DNA of 64,000 nt from JBFMFR01 sp040752025 (GTDB lineage Bacteria; Chloroflexota; Anaerolineae; Anaerolineales; UBA4823): the NCBI GenBank assembly GCA_040752025.1, contig JBFMFR010000002.1, forward strand, positions 186,001 to 250,000. Direction: 5' to 3'. The notes below the pieces were generated by a model. That model saw nothing but the letters and a program-made list of their open reading frames with translations. It did no database searches and had not been told where the DNA came from. The first letter of the stretch is position 1. The number at the start of each line of letters is the position of its first letter. Position numbers and translations under genes: made by a program. Shown here one piece after another: positions 53,269 through 62,096 of this stretch.

Positions 53269-55710
53269 GTGCCTCTGCTCTGGCTCTCACTGGCTTTCCT
53301 GTGTGGTATCTTGCTGGGTGAATGGCTGGCCTGGCCGGTATTGGCCTGGCTGTGGCTGTCGGGCCTGGCCCTGGGGTTGGAGTTTCTCCGGTTCCTGCCG
53401 TTCGCCAAACGCCTGACTGCTCAGATCTCAAACGCTGCGGCTCGTTTTCTGAGCAGGATTGCTTTTCTATCTGTCCCAGCACCGCTCTCCATTTGGACTT
53501 TGCTGCTTTTCCTGGGGTTGGGCGCGGCGCGCTACCAGGTTTCTCAACCTCATTTTGGGCCGGACTTCATCGCCTGGTACAATGATCAAGAGATATCCTT
53601 GGTTGTCGAGGGGGTGGTTGACGGGCCGCCGGATGAACGTGACACGTACACCTACCTGCGCGTGCGCGTTGAGCGATTACACCCGGTGGGCGAACTGCTC
53701 TTTACGCCTGTTGGAGGGGCTTTGCTGGCTAAGGTGCCTCCCTATGGCGAATGGCGTTACGGCGATCTCATTCGCCTGGAAGGCGAGCTGCGCACGCCAT
53801 TCAGTAACGAGGCGTTTTCCTATCAGGAATATCTGGCTCGCCAGGGAATTCACGCCGTCTTGACCTGCGCCGGGGAAAACGATTGCGCCCTGCGCCTGGG
53901 CCGCAACCCGCCTGACCTCTTGCGCGGCATGATTTATGATTTACGCCAGCGCGCCATGTCAGTGATCTATCGATTCTTCCCGGATCCCGAGGCCTCCCTG
54001 ATGGCTGGCATCTTGCTGGGCATTGAAAGCGGCATCCCGGAAAGCGTTCAGACAGCTTTCAAAGAGACCGGCACTTCGCACATCATCGCTATCAGCGGTT
54101 TCAATTTTTCGATCATCGCCGTTATGTTTACCTATCTGTTCGGGCGCCTCTTCGGGCGCTGGCGAGGTATGCTAGCGGCCTTTGTGGGCATTGCTGTGTA
54201 CGCCATGCTGGCTGGCGCCGGAGCGGCGGTGATCCGTGCCGCCATCATGGGGGTGATCTCCCAGTTCGGCAAGCAGATGGGCCGCCGCCAGAACGGGGTG
54301 AACACCCTGCTCTTCGTGGCAGCCGTCATGGCCCTGTTCGACCCCTACGTGCCCTGGGATGTGGGCTTTCAGCTTTCTTTTATGGCGACCCTGGGCCTGG
54401 TGCTGTACACCGACCCTCTTTCGCAGGCTTTCACACGCTTTGCCGGGCGGCGTTTGCCGGCGGATGCTGCCCGCCGCCTGGCGGGCCCGGTGGGCGAGTA
54501 TTTCCTGTTTACGATGGCGGCGCAGGTCACCACCCTCCCCGTAACGATCTATCACTTCCAGCGCCTGTCGCTCAGCTCGCTGCTGGCGAACCCGTTGATT
54601 CTGCCGGTCCAGCCGCCCGTCATGATCCTGGGCGGGTTAGCCGTTTTGGTTGGGTTGTGGATTGCACCGCTGGGCCAGGCGCTGGCGTACCTGACCTGGC
54701 CGTTCATCGGCTATACCATCCGCATGGTTGAGTTTGTCGCCCAGCACTTCACCGGTTCGGTTGCGTTGGGGGCAGTCAGCCTGCCGCTGGTACTGGCATT
54801 CTACTTCGTGCTGTTCGCCTGGCCGTTCGTTCAGACTCGCCTCCAGGCTTCCTGGGCCCGCCAGGCAGGGGACTCTGTGCCTCGCCTGGCGTGGGTCCTG
54901 TTGTTGGGGCTGGGCGTGGCGACTATCGTGGTCTGGCAGGTGGTTCTGTCTGCGCCCGATGGGCGCCTGCATCTGAGCGTGCTGGACGTCAGCGGCGATG
55001 CGCGCTCTGGAGACGCCCTGCTGATCCAGACGCCGCTCGGGCGCACCCTGTTGGTCGATGGCGGTCCCAGCCCCAGCCGCCTGTCCGATTCGCTGGGCCG
55101 CCGCCTGCCGCTCACGCGGCGCAGCCTCGATTACCTGATCGTGGCCTCAGTCGAGCCAGGCCAATTGGATGCGCTGCCTGGTGTGCTGGAGCGCTTCCCG
55201 GCCTCGAACGTGCTCTGGTCGGGCGCCCCGCTGGGCACCTTCGAGGCGCGCTCCTTGCAAGAATATCTGGCCCAGGCGCAAATCCCGGTCTCCAAGGCCC
55301 AGGCAGGCCAGGTATTCGACCTGGGCGAAGGCGCCCGGCTGCGTGTGCTGACCGCCGGGCGGGATGGCTCGGTCTTGCTATTGGAATGGGGGTATTTCTC
55401 GGCGCTCCTGCCCGTGGGTTTGAACTTCGAAAGTATGCAAAGCCTGCTAAATGACCCGGATCCGCCTGCGGTCACGGCCTTGCTGCTGACCGACAGCGGC
55501 TACGCCCCGCTCAACCCGCCCGAATGGATCGCCCGCTGGCAGCCGCAAGTGGTGCTGCTCAGCGTCTCGGCAGGCGATGCCCACGGCCTCCCAGATCCCG
55601 AAGTGCTCGATTCGCTGGCGGGCTATACGTTACTGCGCACAGATCGAAACGGATGGATCGAACTGAGCACGGATGGGCGGGGGTTATGGGTTGAGGTGGA
55701 ACGACGCTGA
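53269..55710 (+). CDS. comEC: ComEC/Rec2-type DNA uptake channel with degenerate C-terminal domain
   Basis: ComEC forms the inner-membrane channel for transforming DNA. GTG 53269 is preferred: AAGGGA lies nine bases upstream and a TATAAT at 53239-53244 would exclude earlier starts. The 813 residues contain N-terminal membrane segments, a soluble OB-like part, and the competence core with GILLGIESGIPES and SHIIAISGFNFSIIA. The C-terminal beta-lactamase-like domain starts LSVLDVSGDARSGDALLIQ, but the THxDxDH metal motif is replaced by ASVEPGQLDA, so it cannot bind metal in the usual way. Confidence 0.9.
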   Translation: MPLLWLSLAFLCGILLGEWLAWPVLAWLWLSGLALGLEFLRFLPFAKRLTAQISNAAARFLSRIAFLSVPAPLSIWTLLLFLGLGAARYQVSQPHFGPDFIAWYNDQEISLVVEGVVDGPPDERDTYTYLRVRVERLHPVGELLFTPVGGALLAKVPPYGEWRYGDLIRLEGELRTPFSNEAFSYQEYLARQGIHAVLTCAGENDCALRLGRNPPDLLRGMIYDLRQRAMSVIYRFFPDPEASLMAGILLGIESGIPESVQTAFKETGTSHIIAISGFNFSIIAVMFTYLFGRLFGRWRGMLAAFVGIAVYAMLAGAGAAVIRAAIMGVISQFGKQMGRRQNGVNTLLFVAAVMALFDPYVPWDVGFQLSFMATLGLVLYTDPLSQAFTRFAGRRLPADAARRLAGPVGEYFLFTMAAQVTTLPVTIYHFQRLSLSSLLANPLILPVQPPVMILGGLAVLVGLWIAPLGQALAYLTWPFIGYTIRMVEFVAQHFTGSVALGAVSLPLVLAFYFVLFAWPFVQTRLQASWARQAGDSVPRLAWVLLLGLGVATIVVWQVVLSAPDGRLHLSVLDVSGDARSGDALLIQTPLGRTLLVDGGPSPSRLSDSLGRRLPLTRRSLDYLIVASVEPGQLDALPGVLERFPASNVLWSGAPLGTFEARSLQEYLAQAQIPVSKAQAGQVFDLGEGARLRVLTAGRDGSVLLLEWGYFSALLPVGLNFESMQSLLNDPDPPAVTALLLTDSGYAPLNPPEWIARWQPQVVLLSVSAGDAHGLPDPEVLDSLAGYTLLRTDRNGWIELSTDGRGLWVEVERR

Positions 55711-55762
55711 AATTGGGCTCCACTGTGCTGCCAACGTAAATCGGTTTGGTGATTTGTGTAGC

Positions 55763-55792
55763 TGCCTGGCAGGCAACGCACGGTGATATAAT
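55763..55792 (+). promoter_or_regulatory. extended -10 promoter with palindrome upstream of the receiver-TadZ gene
   Basis: TG-A-TATAAT (55784-55792) is a full extended -10 box. TGCCTGGCAGGCA (55763-55775) is a perfect 13-base palindrome with a central G covering the -35 position, a plausible operator. Transcription would start near 55799, about 42 bases before the ATG. Confidence 0.55.
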
Positions 55793-55840
55793 CGAAGCAG
55801 AAGCGGCCAGACCGTCGGTACTGGCTGTCAGGGAGATTTC

Positions 55841-57073
55841 ATGATGACAAAAATCTTGATCGTAGATGACGATTCGGATACCCTGAACCTGCTGGATTTG
55901 CTCCTGGTTCGCATGGGGCACCAGGTTTTTCAAGCGCTTGATGGTAAGCAAGCCCTGGAAAAAGCTGCACGAGAGCAGCCCGACCTGGTCATCCTGGACG
56001 TAATGATGCCTGGGATGGATGGCTTCGAAGTGGCGCGCCGGTTGCGCGGTGTTCCAGGGAATGCCTGCCTGCCTATTCTAATGTTCACCGCCAAATCACA
56101 ACCTCAGGATCGGGCTACCGGGTACGAGGCCGGGGCAACGCTGTATCTAACGAAACCCGTTCAACCGCTGATATTGAGGACTTACGTGGCCAGGTTGCTG
56201 GCCAGCCGGCCCAGCGAGCCAGCCAATCCGGATGGACCGGGCTATCTGGTCGGAGTGACTGCAGCCAAAGGCGGGCAGGGCGTATCGACGATAGCATTGA
56301 ACCTGGCGATTGCATATCACAACAGCCAACAGGTGGATGTGATCGCTGCTGAGATGAAACCCGGACAGGGTTCCTGGGCGCTGGAACTGGACATAAAAGA
56401 TGCCGCTGGGCTGCAGGATTTACTGCGGCTCGAACCCGAGCAAATCACCGGCGAGATGGTCGCCAGGCATTTACGCAGAACGATGTATGGCGTCCAGTTA
56501 TTGCTGGCATCCACAGCCTCGGCAGATGTCGCTTACGCGACGCGCCTGAGCCAGTTCCAGATGATTATCAGGCACCTGCTTTGCAGAGCTCCGTTGGTTG
56601 TGCTGGATATCGGCTCGAATTTTCATCCAATGTATGATGAGCTTCTCCAGGCTTGCGATGAAATCATCCTAGTTACTGAACCGCAACCGGTGGAGATGAA
56701 ACGTTCCCGGATATTGGTTTCTGAGCTTGAGGCGCTGGGATTTGGAAGCCAGAAGGCACTGACTCTGGTAGCCAGCCGGCATCGTAAGATTGAAGCCTAT
56801 CTGTCAGCCAGCCAAGCCGAACAGATTCTGGGGCGCGGCATAACCGTGGAGTTCAGCGGTGCGCCGCATCAGGCCCGCCTGGCTGCTGCCCAAGCACATC
56901 CATTATCCCAGATCCAGCCGGATGGGGAACTCGCTCACCAGTTCGGGATCCTGGCCGAGCATCTCGCTCGCCATGTTCAAGAGTTTCAGGAGCATACGTT
57001 GCCAGAGAAGCAGGGAGTAAACGGGTTGCCGCCAGCCTCCCAGGGAGATGTTTACAGGATTGTTGAACCCTAA
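55841..57073 (+). CDS. receiver domain fused to TadZ/CpaE-like ATPase
   Basis: The 410-residue protein has a receiver domain (1-120; Asp53 in VILDVMMPG, Lys in YLTKPVQP) and a MinD/ParA-type domain (135-370). The Walker A motif reads AAKGGQGVSTIALNLA, with Val where the P-loop Lys is expected; CpaE/TadZ proteins, which place type IVc (Tad) pili, share such atypical loops. VLDIGSNFHPMYDELLQACDE is the Walker B region. No other tad gene is nearby. GGGAGA precedes the ATG. Confidence 0.87.
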   Translation: MMTKILIVDDDSDTLNLLDLLLVRMGHQVFQALDGKQALEKAAREQPDLVILDVMMPGMDGFEVARRLRGVPGNACLPILMFTAKSQPQDRATGYEAGATLYLTKPVQPLILRTYVARLLASRPSEPANPDGPGYLVGVTAAKGGQGVSTIALNLAIAYHNSQQVDVIAAEMKPGQGSWALELDIKDAAGLQDLLRLEPEQITGEMVARHLRRTMYGVQLLLASTASADVAYATRLSQFQMIIRHLLCRAPLVVLDIGSNFHPMYDELLQACDEIILVTEPQPVEMKRSRILVSELEALGFGSQKALTLVASRHRKIEAYLSASQAEQILGRGITVEFSGAPHQARLAAAQAHPLSQIQPDGELAHQFGILAEHLARHVQEFQEHTLPEKQGVNGLPPASQGDVYRIVEP

Positions 57074-57091
57074 TTCGATTGGATAAAAGCG

Positions 57092-57769
57092 ATGACTTTC
57101 AGCTTTTTAGACGATTTGCGCACTTGTGGTTACTATCTACATCCTAAAAACCATTCTCATGCTCCCGGGTATCCACGCCTGGATATCTTGCTCGCCGGAA
57201 AGTCCACAGGCGTCTATTTCGAACCGGAGTCTGTGAAATTACGGGCTATTTCATCTCTCGGAGAAAACCTTACGGGCGAAATCGAGACCCTGGAGATTCA
57301 ACATCCGTGGAGATTGAGAAACACCTACCGGGTATGCGTCGGCCCGGTAGACGTGTGGGATCACCGTGGCAAAGTCTTCAAAGCGTTCACCTTTGGTGGC
57401 GCGTTAAATATTTTAGTTGAAGAGGATTGCACAGTTTGTGCGCTGGAGTCGCCTGCCCCGATCCTGGATCTGATCGCCGATAAGGATATGTCGATCACGT
57501 TGGCTGAGGAAGTGGAAATCCTCCTTGCCAGGCGCAGGGCCGCCTGGGCAGGCAAGGATCAGGAATTCGAAAAACGTCTGGCAAACCTGGATCCGTTTGA
57601 GCTTTACACCACTTGCCTCGAGGTGTTGCGCGGTCAGTATGAGGCATTCCCTCACAAAGAAATGCTCTCCACCCAACACTTGTTGCGTTTCTTGCGCGCC
57701 GAGATCCACGATCTTCAAGCGCAAAATCGCTGGCCCGCCAGATTGCCTGGCATCGAAGAAATCCTCTAG
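57092..57769 (+). CDS. conserved-looking protein of unknown function
   Basis: A 225-residue soluble protein starts 18 bases after the receiver-TadZ gene and is probably co-transcribed. The first half is beta-rich (LDILLAGKSTGVYFEPESVKL, TYRVCVGPVDVWDHRG); the second is helical (EVEILLARRRAAWAG, LRFLRAEIHDLQAQ). No signal peptide or membrane segment is seen. I do not recognise the family; a link with the adjacent signalling protein is guesswork. Confidence 0.7.
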   Translation: MTFSFLDDLRTCGYYLHPKNHSHAPGYPRLDILLAGKSTGVYFEPESVKLRAISSLGENLTGEIETLEIQHPWRLRNTYRVCVGPVDVWDHRGKVFKAFTFGGALNILVEEDCTVCALESPAPILDLIADKDMSITLAEEVEILLARRRAAWAGKDQEFEKRLANLDPFELYTTCLEVLRGQYEAFPHKEMLSTQHLLRFLRAEIHDLQAQNRWPARLPGIEEIL

Positions 57770-57812
57770 CCAATCTGTTTCAATCAGGTGCTCTCGAGCA
57801 GGCCCATGGTTA

Positions 57813-57840
57813 TTGACAGCCTGGGAGAATTGGGTATAAC
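57813..57840 (+). promoter_or_regulatory. strong promoter for the secreted SGNH-like gene
   Basis: A consensus TTGACA (57813-57818) and TATAAC (57835-57840) are 16 bases apart. The leader of about 125 bases contains a hairpin TGTTCTC (57863-57869)/GAGAACA (57886-57892). Confidence 0.65.
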
Positions 57841-57971
57841 TAAATAAAGCGCTTACTGAGGATGTTCTCCCCCAGTTCTGGAATTGAGAACACCCGCCCT
57901 GCTAACACTGCTGCCAACATCGACGGGGAGGGTCAATAAATCGTAGAACGTTTCTGAGAATGAGGTGCATG

Positions 57972-59699
57972 ATGAAGTCTATTCACTTTCGTTTCGCCGC
58001 AAGTTTTATTTTGCTTGCAGCGGTCCTGTTTTGGTCCAGCGCGGGAACATTGAATGCTCTGGCCATCGCTCAATTAAATGATCCTACCCCGCCGGCCGAA
58101 ATTGTTAAGCTGATTTTTATCCACCATTCGACTGGCGAAAATTGGTTGACAGATGGCTACGGCGACCTGGGGGTCACTCTGGGACAAAATAATTACTTCG
58201 TCAGCGACACCAATTATGGCTGGGGCCCCGATGCCATCGGCGACCGCACGGACATCTATAACTGGCCGGAATGGTTCCGTGGACCCGAAGGCCCTCGCTA
58301 TCTCGAAGCTCTGTACAACGAGAGCGGCCAGAATTCGGGGTATACGCGCACGCTGCCCGATCCGGGCGGCGAAAACCAGATCATTATGTTCAAGTCGTGT
58401 TTCCCAAATTCCAACCTGGAGGGCAACCCGGACGATCCGCCCGCGCCTGGCGATGGGCTTACGGTGAGCAACGCCAAATATGTCTACAATGATCTGCTCA
58501 ACTACTTCGTCACCCGTCCCGACAAGCTGTTTGTAGTGATCACGGCGCCTCCGGTGCAGGATCCCAGCTATGCGGCTAACGCCCGTGCTTTCAACAACTG
58601 GCTGATGCAGGACTGGCTGCAGGAGAACAACTACCCGCTCAACAACGTGGCCGTATTCGATTTCTACAATGTGCTTTCTGATCCGAATAACCACCATCGT
58701 TTTATCAACGGCGACATCGAGTGGATCAACAGCAATGGCAGGGGCACTTCCGCCTACCCTTCCAGCGGGGATGACGATCATCCCAGTGTGGCTGGCAGCC
58801 GCAAGGCCACCGATGAGTTTGTACCCCTCTTGAACGTTTTTTATAATCGTTGGCGCGCTGGTGGTGCAGCCGTGCCGCCGCCTGAAGAAACTGCGCTGCC
58901 CATTGCGCCGCCCCCAACAGCCGCGCCTGGCGGCGCGGGGACTTACACCAGCAATTTGATTGATGATTTTGAGGGAGGCATACCCGAGGGGAGTGAAGGT
59001 TGGATGGCTTACCGGGATGAGGCTACCAGATCCGCCATCTCTTGCTCGGCCGAAAGTGGGGCGGCTTACGCAGGCAATGCCGCCATGCATATTCGCTTTG
59101 CTATCGAAGCGAACAGTTGGGGAACATGCGCCTTGCTCTACAATGAGCACCACAGTTGGGAGTCCAGCCGCGGGCTTTCGCTCTACGTGCATGCCAGCCA
59201 GCCGGCTATGGTTTTTAGTGTAGACGCCTATCGTGGGCCGATCGATAGTAAAGAAACTTATCTCTTCGAAGTGGAAACCACGCAAGAAATGGTTGATGGC
59301 TGGGTGAAGCTGGAACTGCCCTGGGATATGTTGCGGCGCGCCGATTGGGAGGAAAGCCCGGGCGCACCCTATGTTCCCAACCAGGTTGTGGGTATGGCCT
59401 TTGGTTTTGGCACCTTCCCGGACGCGCCGAATGAAGGGGAGATCTGGGTGGACGATGTCAGCCTGATGGGGTCTGAAGCCCCCGTCGTGGCGCCCACGGA
59501 AGCGCCTGCCTTGCCGCCTGAGCCTACCGCCACGAGCCAGACAGCCGTTGAGCCCACCGCGGCTGCACCCACGGAAGAGCCTGCCAGCGGAGGGGGCGGG
59601 AGGTTATGTCCCGGTTCTATGGCCTTGGGAGCGCTGGCCCTGGTTGGAGTTGTATGGGGGGCCGGAAGGCGCCGGAGGCCTGGCGTTCAGGCGCTTTGA
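57972..59699 (+). CDS. secreted SGNH-hydrolase-like protein with jelly-roll-type domain and C-terminal anchor
   Basis: ATG 57972 has GAGGTG five bases upstream; ATGs at 57960 and 57969 are alternatives. The 575 residues show a signal peptide (to about residue 33), a hydrolase-like domain (about 40-290) with IFIHHSTGENW carrying a candidate Ser53 and SGDDDHPSVAGS as the Asp-His end motif, a Pro/Ala linker, a carbohydrate-binding-like domain (about 325-505, IDDFEGG to EIWVDDVSLMG), a Pro/Thr stalk, and a tail RLCPGS-hydrophobic-RRRR. It is probably a surface-anchored polysaccharide esterase or lipase; substrate unknown. Confidence 0.78.
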   Translation: MKSIHFRFAASFILLAAVLFWSSAGTLNALAIAQLNDPTPPAEIVKLIFIHHSTGENWLTDGYGDLGVTLGQNNYFVSDTNYGWGPDAIGDRTDIYNWPEWFRGPEGPRYLEALYNESGQNSGYTRTLPDPGGENQIIMFKSCFPNSNLEGNPDDPPAPGDGLTVSNAKYVYNDLLNYFVTRPDKLFVVITAPPVQDPSYAANARAFNNWLMQDWLQENNYPLNNVAVFDFYNVLSDPNNHHRFINGDIEWINSNGRGTSAYPSSGDDDHPSVAGSRKATDEFVPLLNVFYNRWRAGGAAVPPPEETALPIAPPPTAAPGGAGTYTSNLIDDFEGGIPEGSEGWMAYRDEATRSAISCSAESGAAYAGNAAMHIRFAIEANSWGTCALLYNEHHSWESSRGLSLYVHASQPAMVFSVDAYRGPIDSKETYLFEVETTQEMVDGWVKLELPWDMLRRADWEESPGAPYVPNQVVGMAFGFGTFPDAPNEGEIWVDDVSLMGSEAPVVAPTEAPALPPEPTATSQTAVEPTAAAPTEEPASGGGGRLCPGSMALGALALVGVVWGAGRRRRPGVQAL

Positions 59700-59715
59700 T
59701 CGTTGGTAGTTTGTT

Positions 59716-59749
59716 ATCCTCCCGGGGGCTCTGATGCCCCCGGGAGGAT
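59716..59749 (+). terminator. bidirectional terminator hairpin, 14-bp perfect stem
   Basis: ATCCTCCCGGGGGC (59716-59729) pairs perfectly with GCCCCCGGGAGGAT (59736-59749) around a six-base loop, followed by GTTTGCTTT. It lies between the convergent SGNH-like and beta-lactamase-fold genes. Confidence 0.85.
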
Positions 59750-59757
59750 GTTTGCTT

Positions 59758-60573
59758 TCAGCCCATTTGCAGATAGGCGCGTACCAGGTGGCGGCGGGCG
59801 AAGTGCCCTAAGGTGACCCATTCGACCTGCATAGGGGCGCCGCATACCTTGCGCGTAATCTGCGCCACGCTCCAGCCGCGTTGGCGATAATCCAGGATTT
59901 GTTCTCCCAGGGCTTCGTAGAAAGCGATTTTGTCGCTCAACTCTTGGGCGGGCGACTGGCGCACGCGCGCGCTGCCTGGGAAAAGCCAGGCGATCGGCAG
60001 CGCCGCAACGCGTTTGAGAGAAGCGATCACGCCCCAAATGTCTGTCCCGGCGCGCAAGGCGCGATCCCGCCCGCCGACGAACAGATCACCACTGAACAAC
60101 CAGCCCTGGTCAGGTTCGTACAGGCACAGGTGATCCAGGCTATGGCCAGGGGTATAGATCACCCGAAAGGAATAGCGCTCGGTCTGGATCACTGCGCCGT
60201 CAGCAATTGGCCTTGCTTCGGAAGGTTCAGGCCATCCCCAAAAAAGGCGCCGGTATGGGTGCAGGGGCTGCTGGTGGCGCGGGTCAGCCAGCACGGCCAG
60301 GGCATCCGGGTGGGCCAGGATCGTGAGGCGCTTGCGCTGCTGCTGCAAAGGTCCGTTCGCCCCGATGTGATCCTCGTGTGTATGGGTATTTACAATCGTT
60401 TCTAAAGGGGTGTCCGCCAGGGAAGCCAGCAGTTCAGAAGCAGCGTGCGCGCAGCCGCTGTCGACCAGCATGCCATCGACCAGGTAGGCCGTGGTCCAGT
60501 AGGGCCAGCGGCCCGGCAGGCGCCGGGCCAGATCGAAACGGGTGACGGGGCCAAAAAGGTTGATTTCCAGCAT
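59758..60573 (-). CDS. metallo-beta-lactamase-fold hydrolase
   Basis: The 271-residue protein carries the metal motif THTHEDH near residues 63-69, TPGHSLDHLC and FSGDLFVGG, the full set for a dinuclear metallo-beta-lactamase fold. A helical C-terminal domain (about 200-271) with YRQRGWSVAQITRKV is like that of LACTB2/RNase Z-related hydrolases. No signal peptide is visible. Substrate cannot be predicted; nothing in the neighbourhood points to one. Confidence 0.88.
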   Translation of the reverse strand: MLEINLFGPVTRFDLARRLPGRWPYWTTAYLVDGMLVDSGCAHAASELLASLADTPLETIVNTHTHEDHIGANGPLQQQRKRLTILAHPDALAVLADPRHQQPLHPYRRLFWGWPEPSEARPIADGAVIQTERYSFRVIYTPGHSLDHLCLYEPDQGWLFSGDLFVGGRDRALRAGTDIWGVIASLKRVAALPIAWLFPGSARVRQSPAQELSDKIAFYEALGEQILDYRQRGWSVAQITRKVCGAPMQVEWVTLGHFARRHLVRAYLQMG

Positions 60574-60695
60574 AGCTTACAACCTGGCGAATCATGGCGG
60601 GTGTGGGTTAAACGTTGCACCGGCCATCCAATTGTATCCCAAATCTGGCGGCGGCTTGGCCCTGGTTCCTTTGCTGCTTTGCGAAGCCAGCTCGA

Positions 60696-61988
60696 TCAGC
60701 CCGCTTTGATGCGGCCTACCTCTTTGACATCCACAGGCACCCCCTCGATCTCTGCAGGGAGGACGTCTTCTGGCTGCAGAAGGTCTACGGCGACTTTTTT
60801 GTTAACCATTACAACCAGGCCGATATCCTGGGTGGGCTTCCCGGCAATGTGGCGCAGCCCTACTCCTACCCCAACTACATTAGATTTGTTTAGCAAGCTG
60901 TCCTGGTAGGCTTGTTTCACTGCCTGGGCGCGGCGGACCGCCGCCTGGCGAGTAATTTTGATCGCCTCGCTCACTGTGTTGAGGATATCCACTTTGAGAG
61001 TCGTTAGCACGGTCTGGATGGGGTTGTAGATGGTCGCCAGGTCAGAGCCAGCGAAGAGTAACCCGACTGCGTTGGGCGACTCGCTATCCACGAGCAGAGA
61101 GCCGGAGTCGCCGCCGCGCGACATCGGGCCGGTGATAATCTGATCTTCGAATGTGACAGTACGCTCGTCCCCATATCCCACAGTCACAGTTGCCTCCAAT
61201 ACCACGATCTCCCCGGAAGTGAACGCAGTCGTGCGACCGGATTTGCGTACAGCCATGCCTAGCCTGGCCGGCGTCACTCCCGTAACTACCCCGACATCCA
61301 TAATTTGATCCAGGGCGTCCACTTCGTCCAAAGGTCTGGCAACTGCCGCATCCACCTGGTTGGCGGACATTGGGCGGGCGCGCACGACTTGCAGGCGATG
61401 GCTGGAGCCCCACAGATGCGCCATCAGGTTGCCCAATCGGGCGTATCCCTTTGCCAGGGCGCATTGCCCGGGCTCCTGGCTGTATTGCAATGGGCAAAAG
61501 CGCTCCAGCCGGGCGATGGCGTCGCGCTCCGGACTGCCCCCGTCGATGGGTCCTGGTTGCAGGATGGGATCGCCGGGTCGGGCGTCGTTGCAATTGGCCA
61601 GCACGTGGTTGTTGGATAAGATCAGGCGCGCCCCCGTTGCCTGGTCGCGTACGATGCATCCCAATGTCCCCGCGGTGATCTTGTAGTGCCCCAGGCTGAC
61701 TCCGCCCGGGGCGGGTCGCCAGCGGCCGGTTCGATCGTACAACGCCCGCAAGTCGCCCACCTCGACCACGTCTGTGCGCACACCTTCCAGCTCTTGTGGG
61801 ATGACCGCCTCATCTGTCAAGCCGGCCAGGGGAACTTTCTGGCGCACCAGCACAACCACGCTCAGTTCATCTGTGGCCGCGCCGCGGCGCAGTTTATAAC
61901 CCACCCCCAATCCAACCACATTCGGCCGGGAAAGAATGGCTGCCTTGTGTACCAGCTTGGCTTGCCTGGCCTGATCTATCTGAGACAT
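60696..61988 (-). CDS. trypsin-like serine protease between two copies of one module
   Basis: The 430 residues hold a chymotrypsin-fold protease with His128 (LSNNHVLA), Asp213 (NQVDAAVARP) and Ser295 (RGGDSGSLL). It is flanked by a duplicated module: residues about 21-79 (RPNVVGLGVGYKL to DVVEVGD) and 368-426 (KSNVVGVGVGLRH to DVKEVGR), sharing NVVGxGVG, the V-rich strand and the P-E-L/I-E-G-V end. No signal peptide is visible. The flanking modules may be folding or inhibitory domains. Similar proteases are called Nal1-like; the symmetric arrangement is the notable part. Confidence 0.85.
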   Translation of the reverse strand: MSQIDQARQAKLVHKAAILSRPNVVGLGVGYKLRRGAATDELSVVVLVRQKVPLAGLTDEAVIPQELEGVRTDVVEVGDLRALYDRTGRWRPAPGGVSLGHYKITAGTLGCIVRDQATGARLILSNNHVLANCNDARPGDPILQPGPIDGGSPERDAIARLERFCPLQYSQEPGQCALAKGYARLGNLMAHLWGSSHRLQVVRARPMSANQVDAAVARPLDEVDALDQIMDVGVVTGVTPARLGMAVRKSGRTTAFTSGEIVVLEATVTVGYGDERTVTFEDQIITGPMSRGGDSGSLLVDSESPNAVGLLFAGSDLATIYNPIQTVLTTLKVDILNTVSEAIKITRQAAVRRAQAVKQAYQDSLLNKSNVVGVGVGLRHIAGKPTQDIGLVVMVNKKVAVDLLQPEDVLPAEIEGVPVDVKEVGRIKAG

Positions 61989-62096
61989 ACGGTACCTCCT
62001 GCATGTAAACGCCCGTTAGCCGCTTTTGAACGACGGCTGTGAGCCAGACCCGGTAATCAGACTGGCTATGGATCAAGATGCAGGATGCGTACCAAC

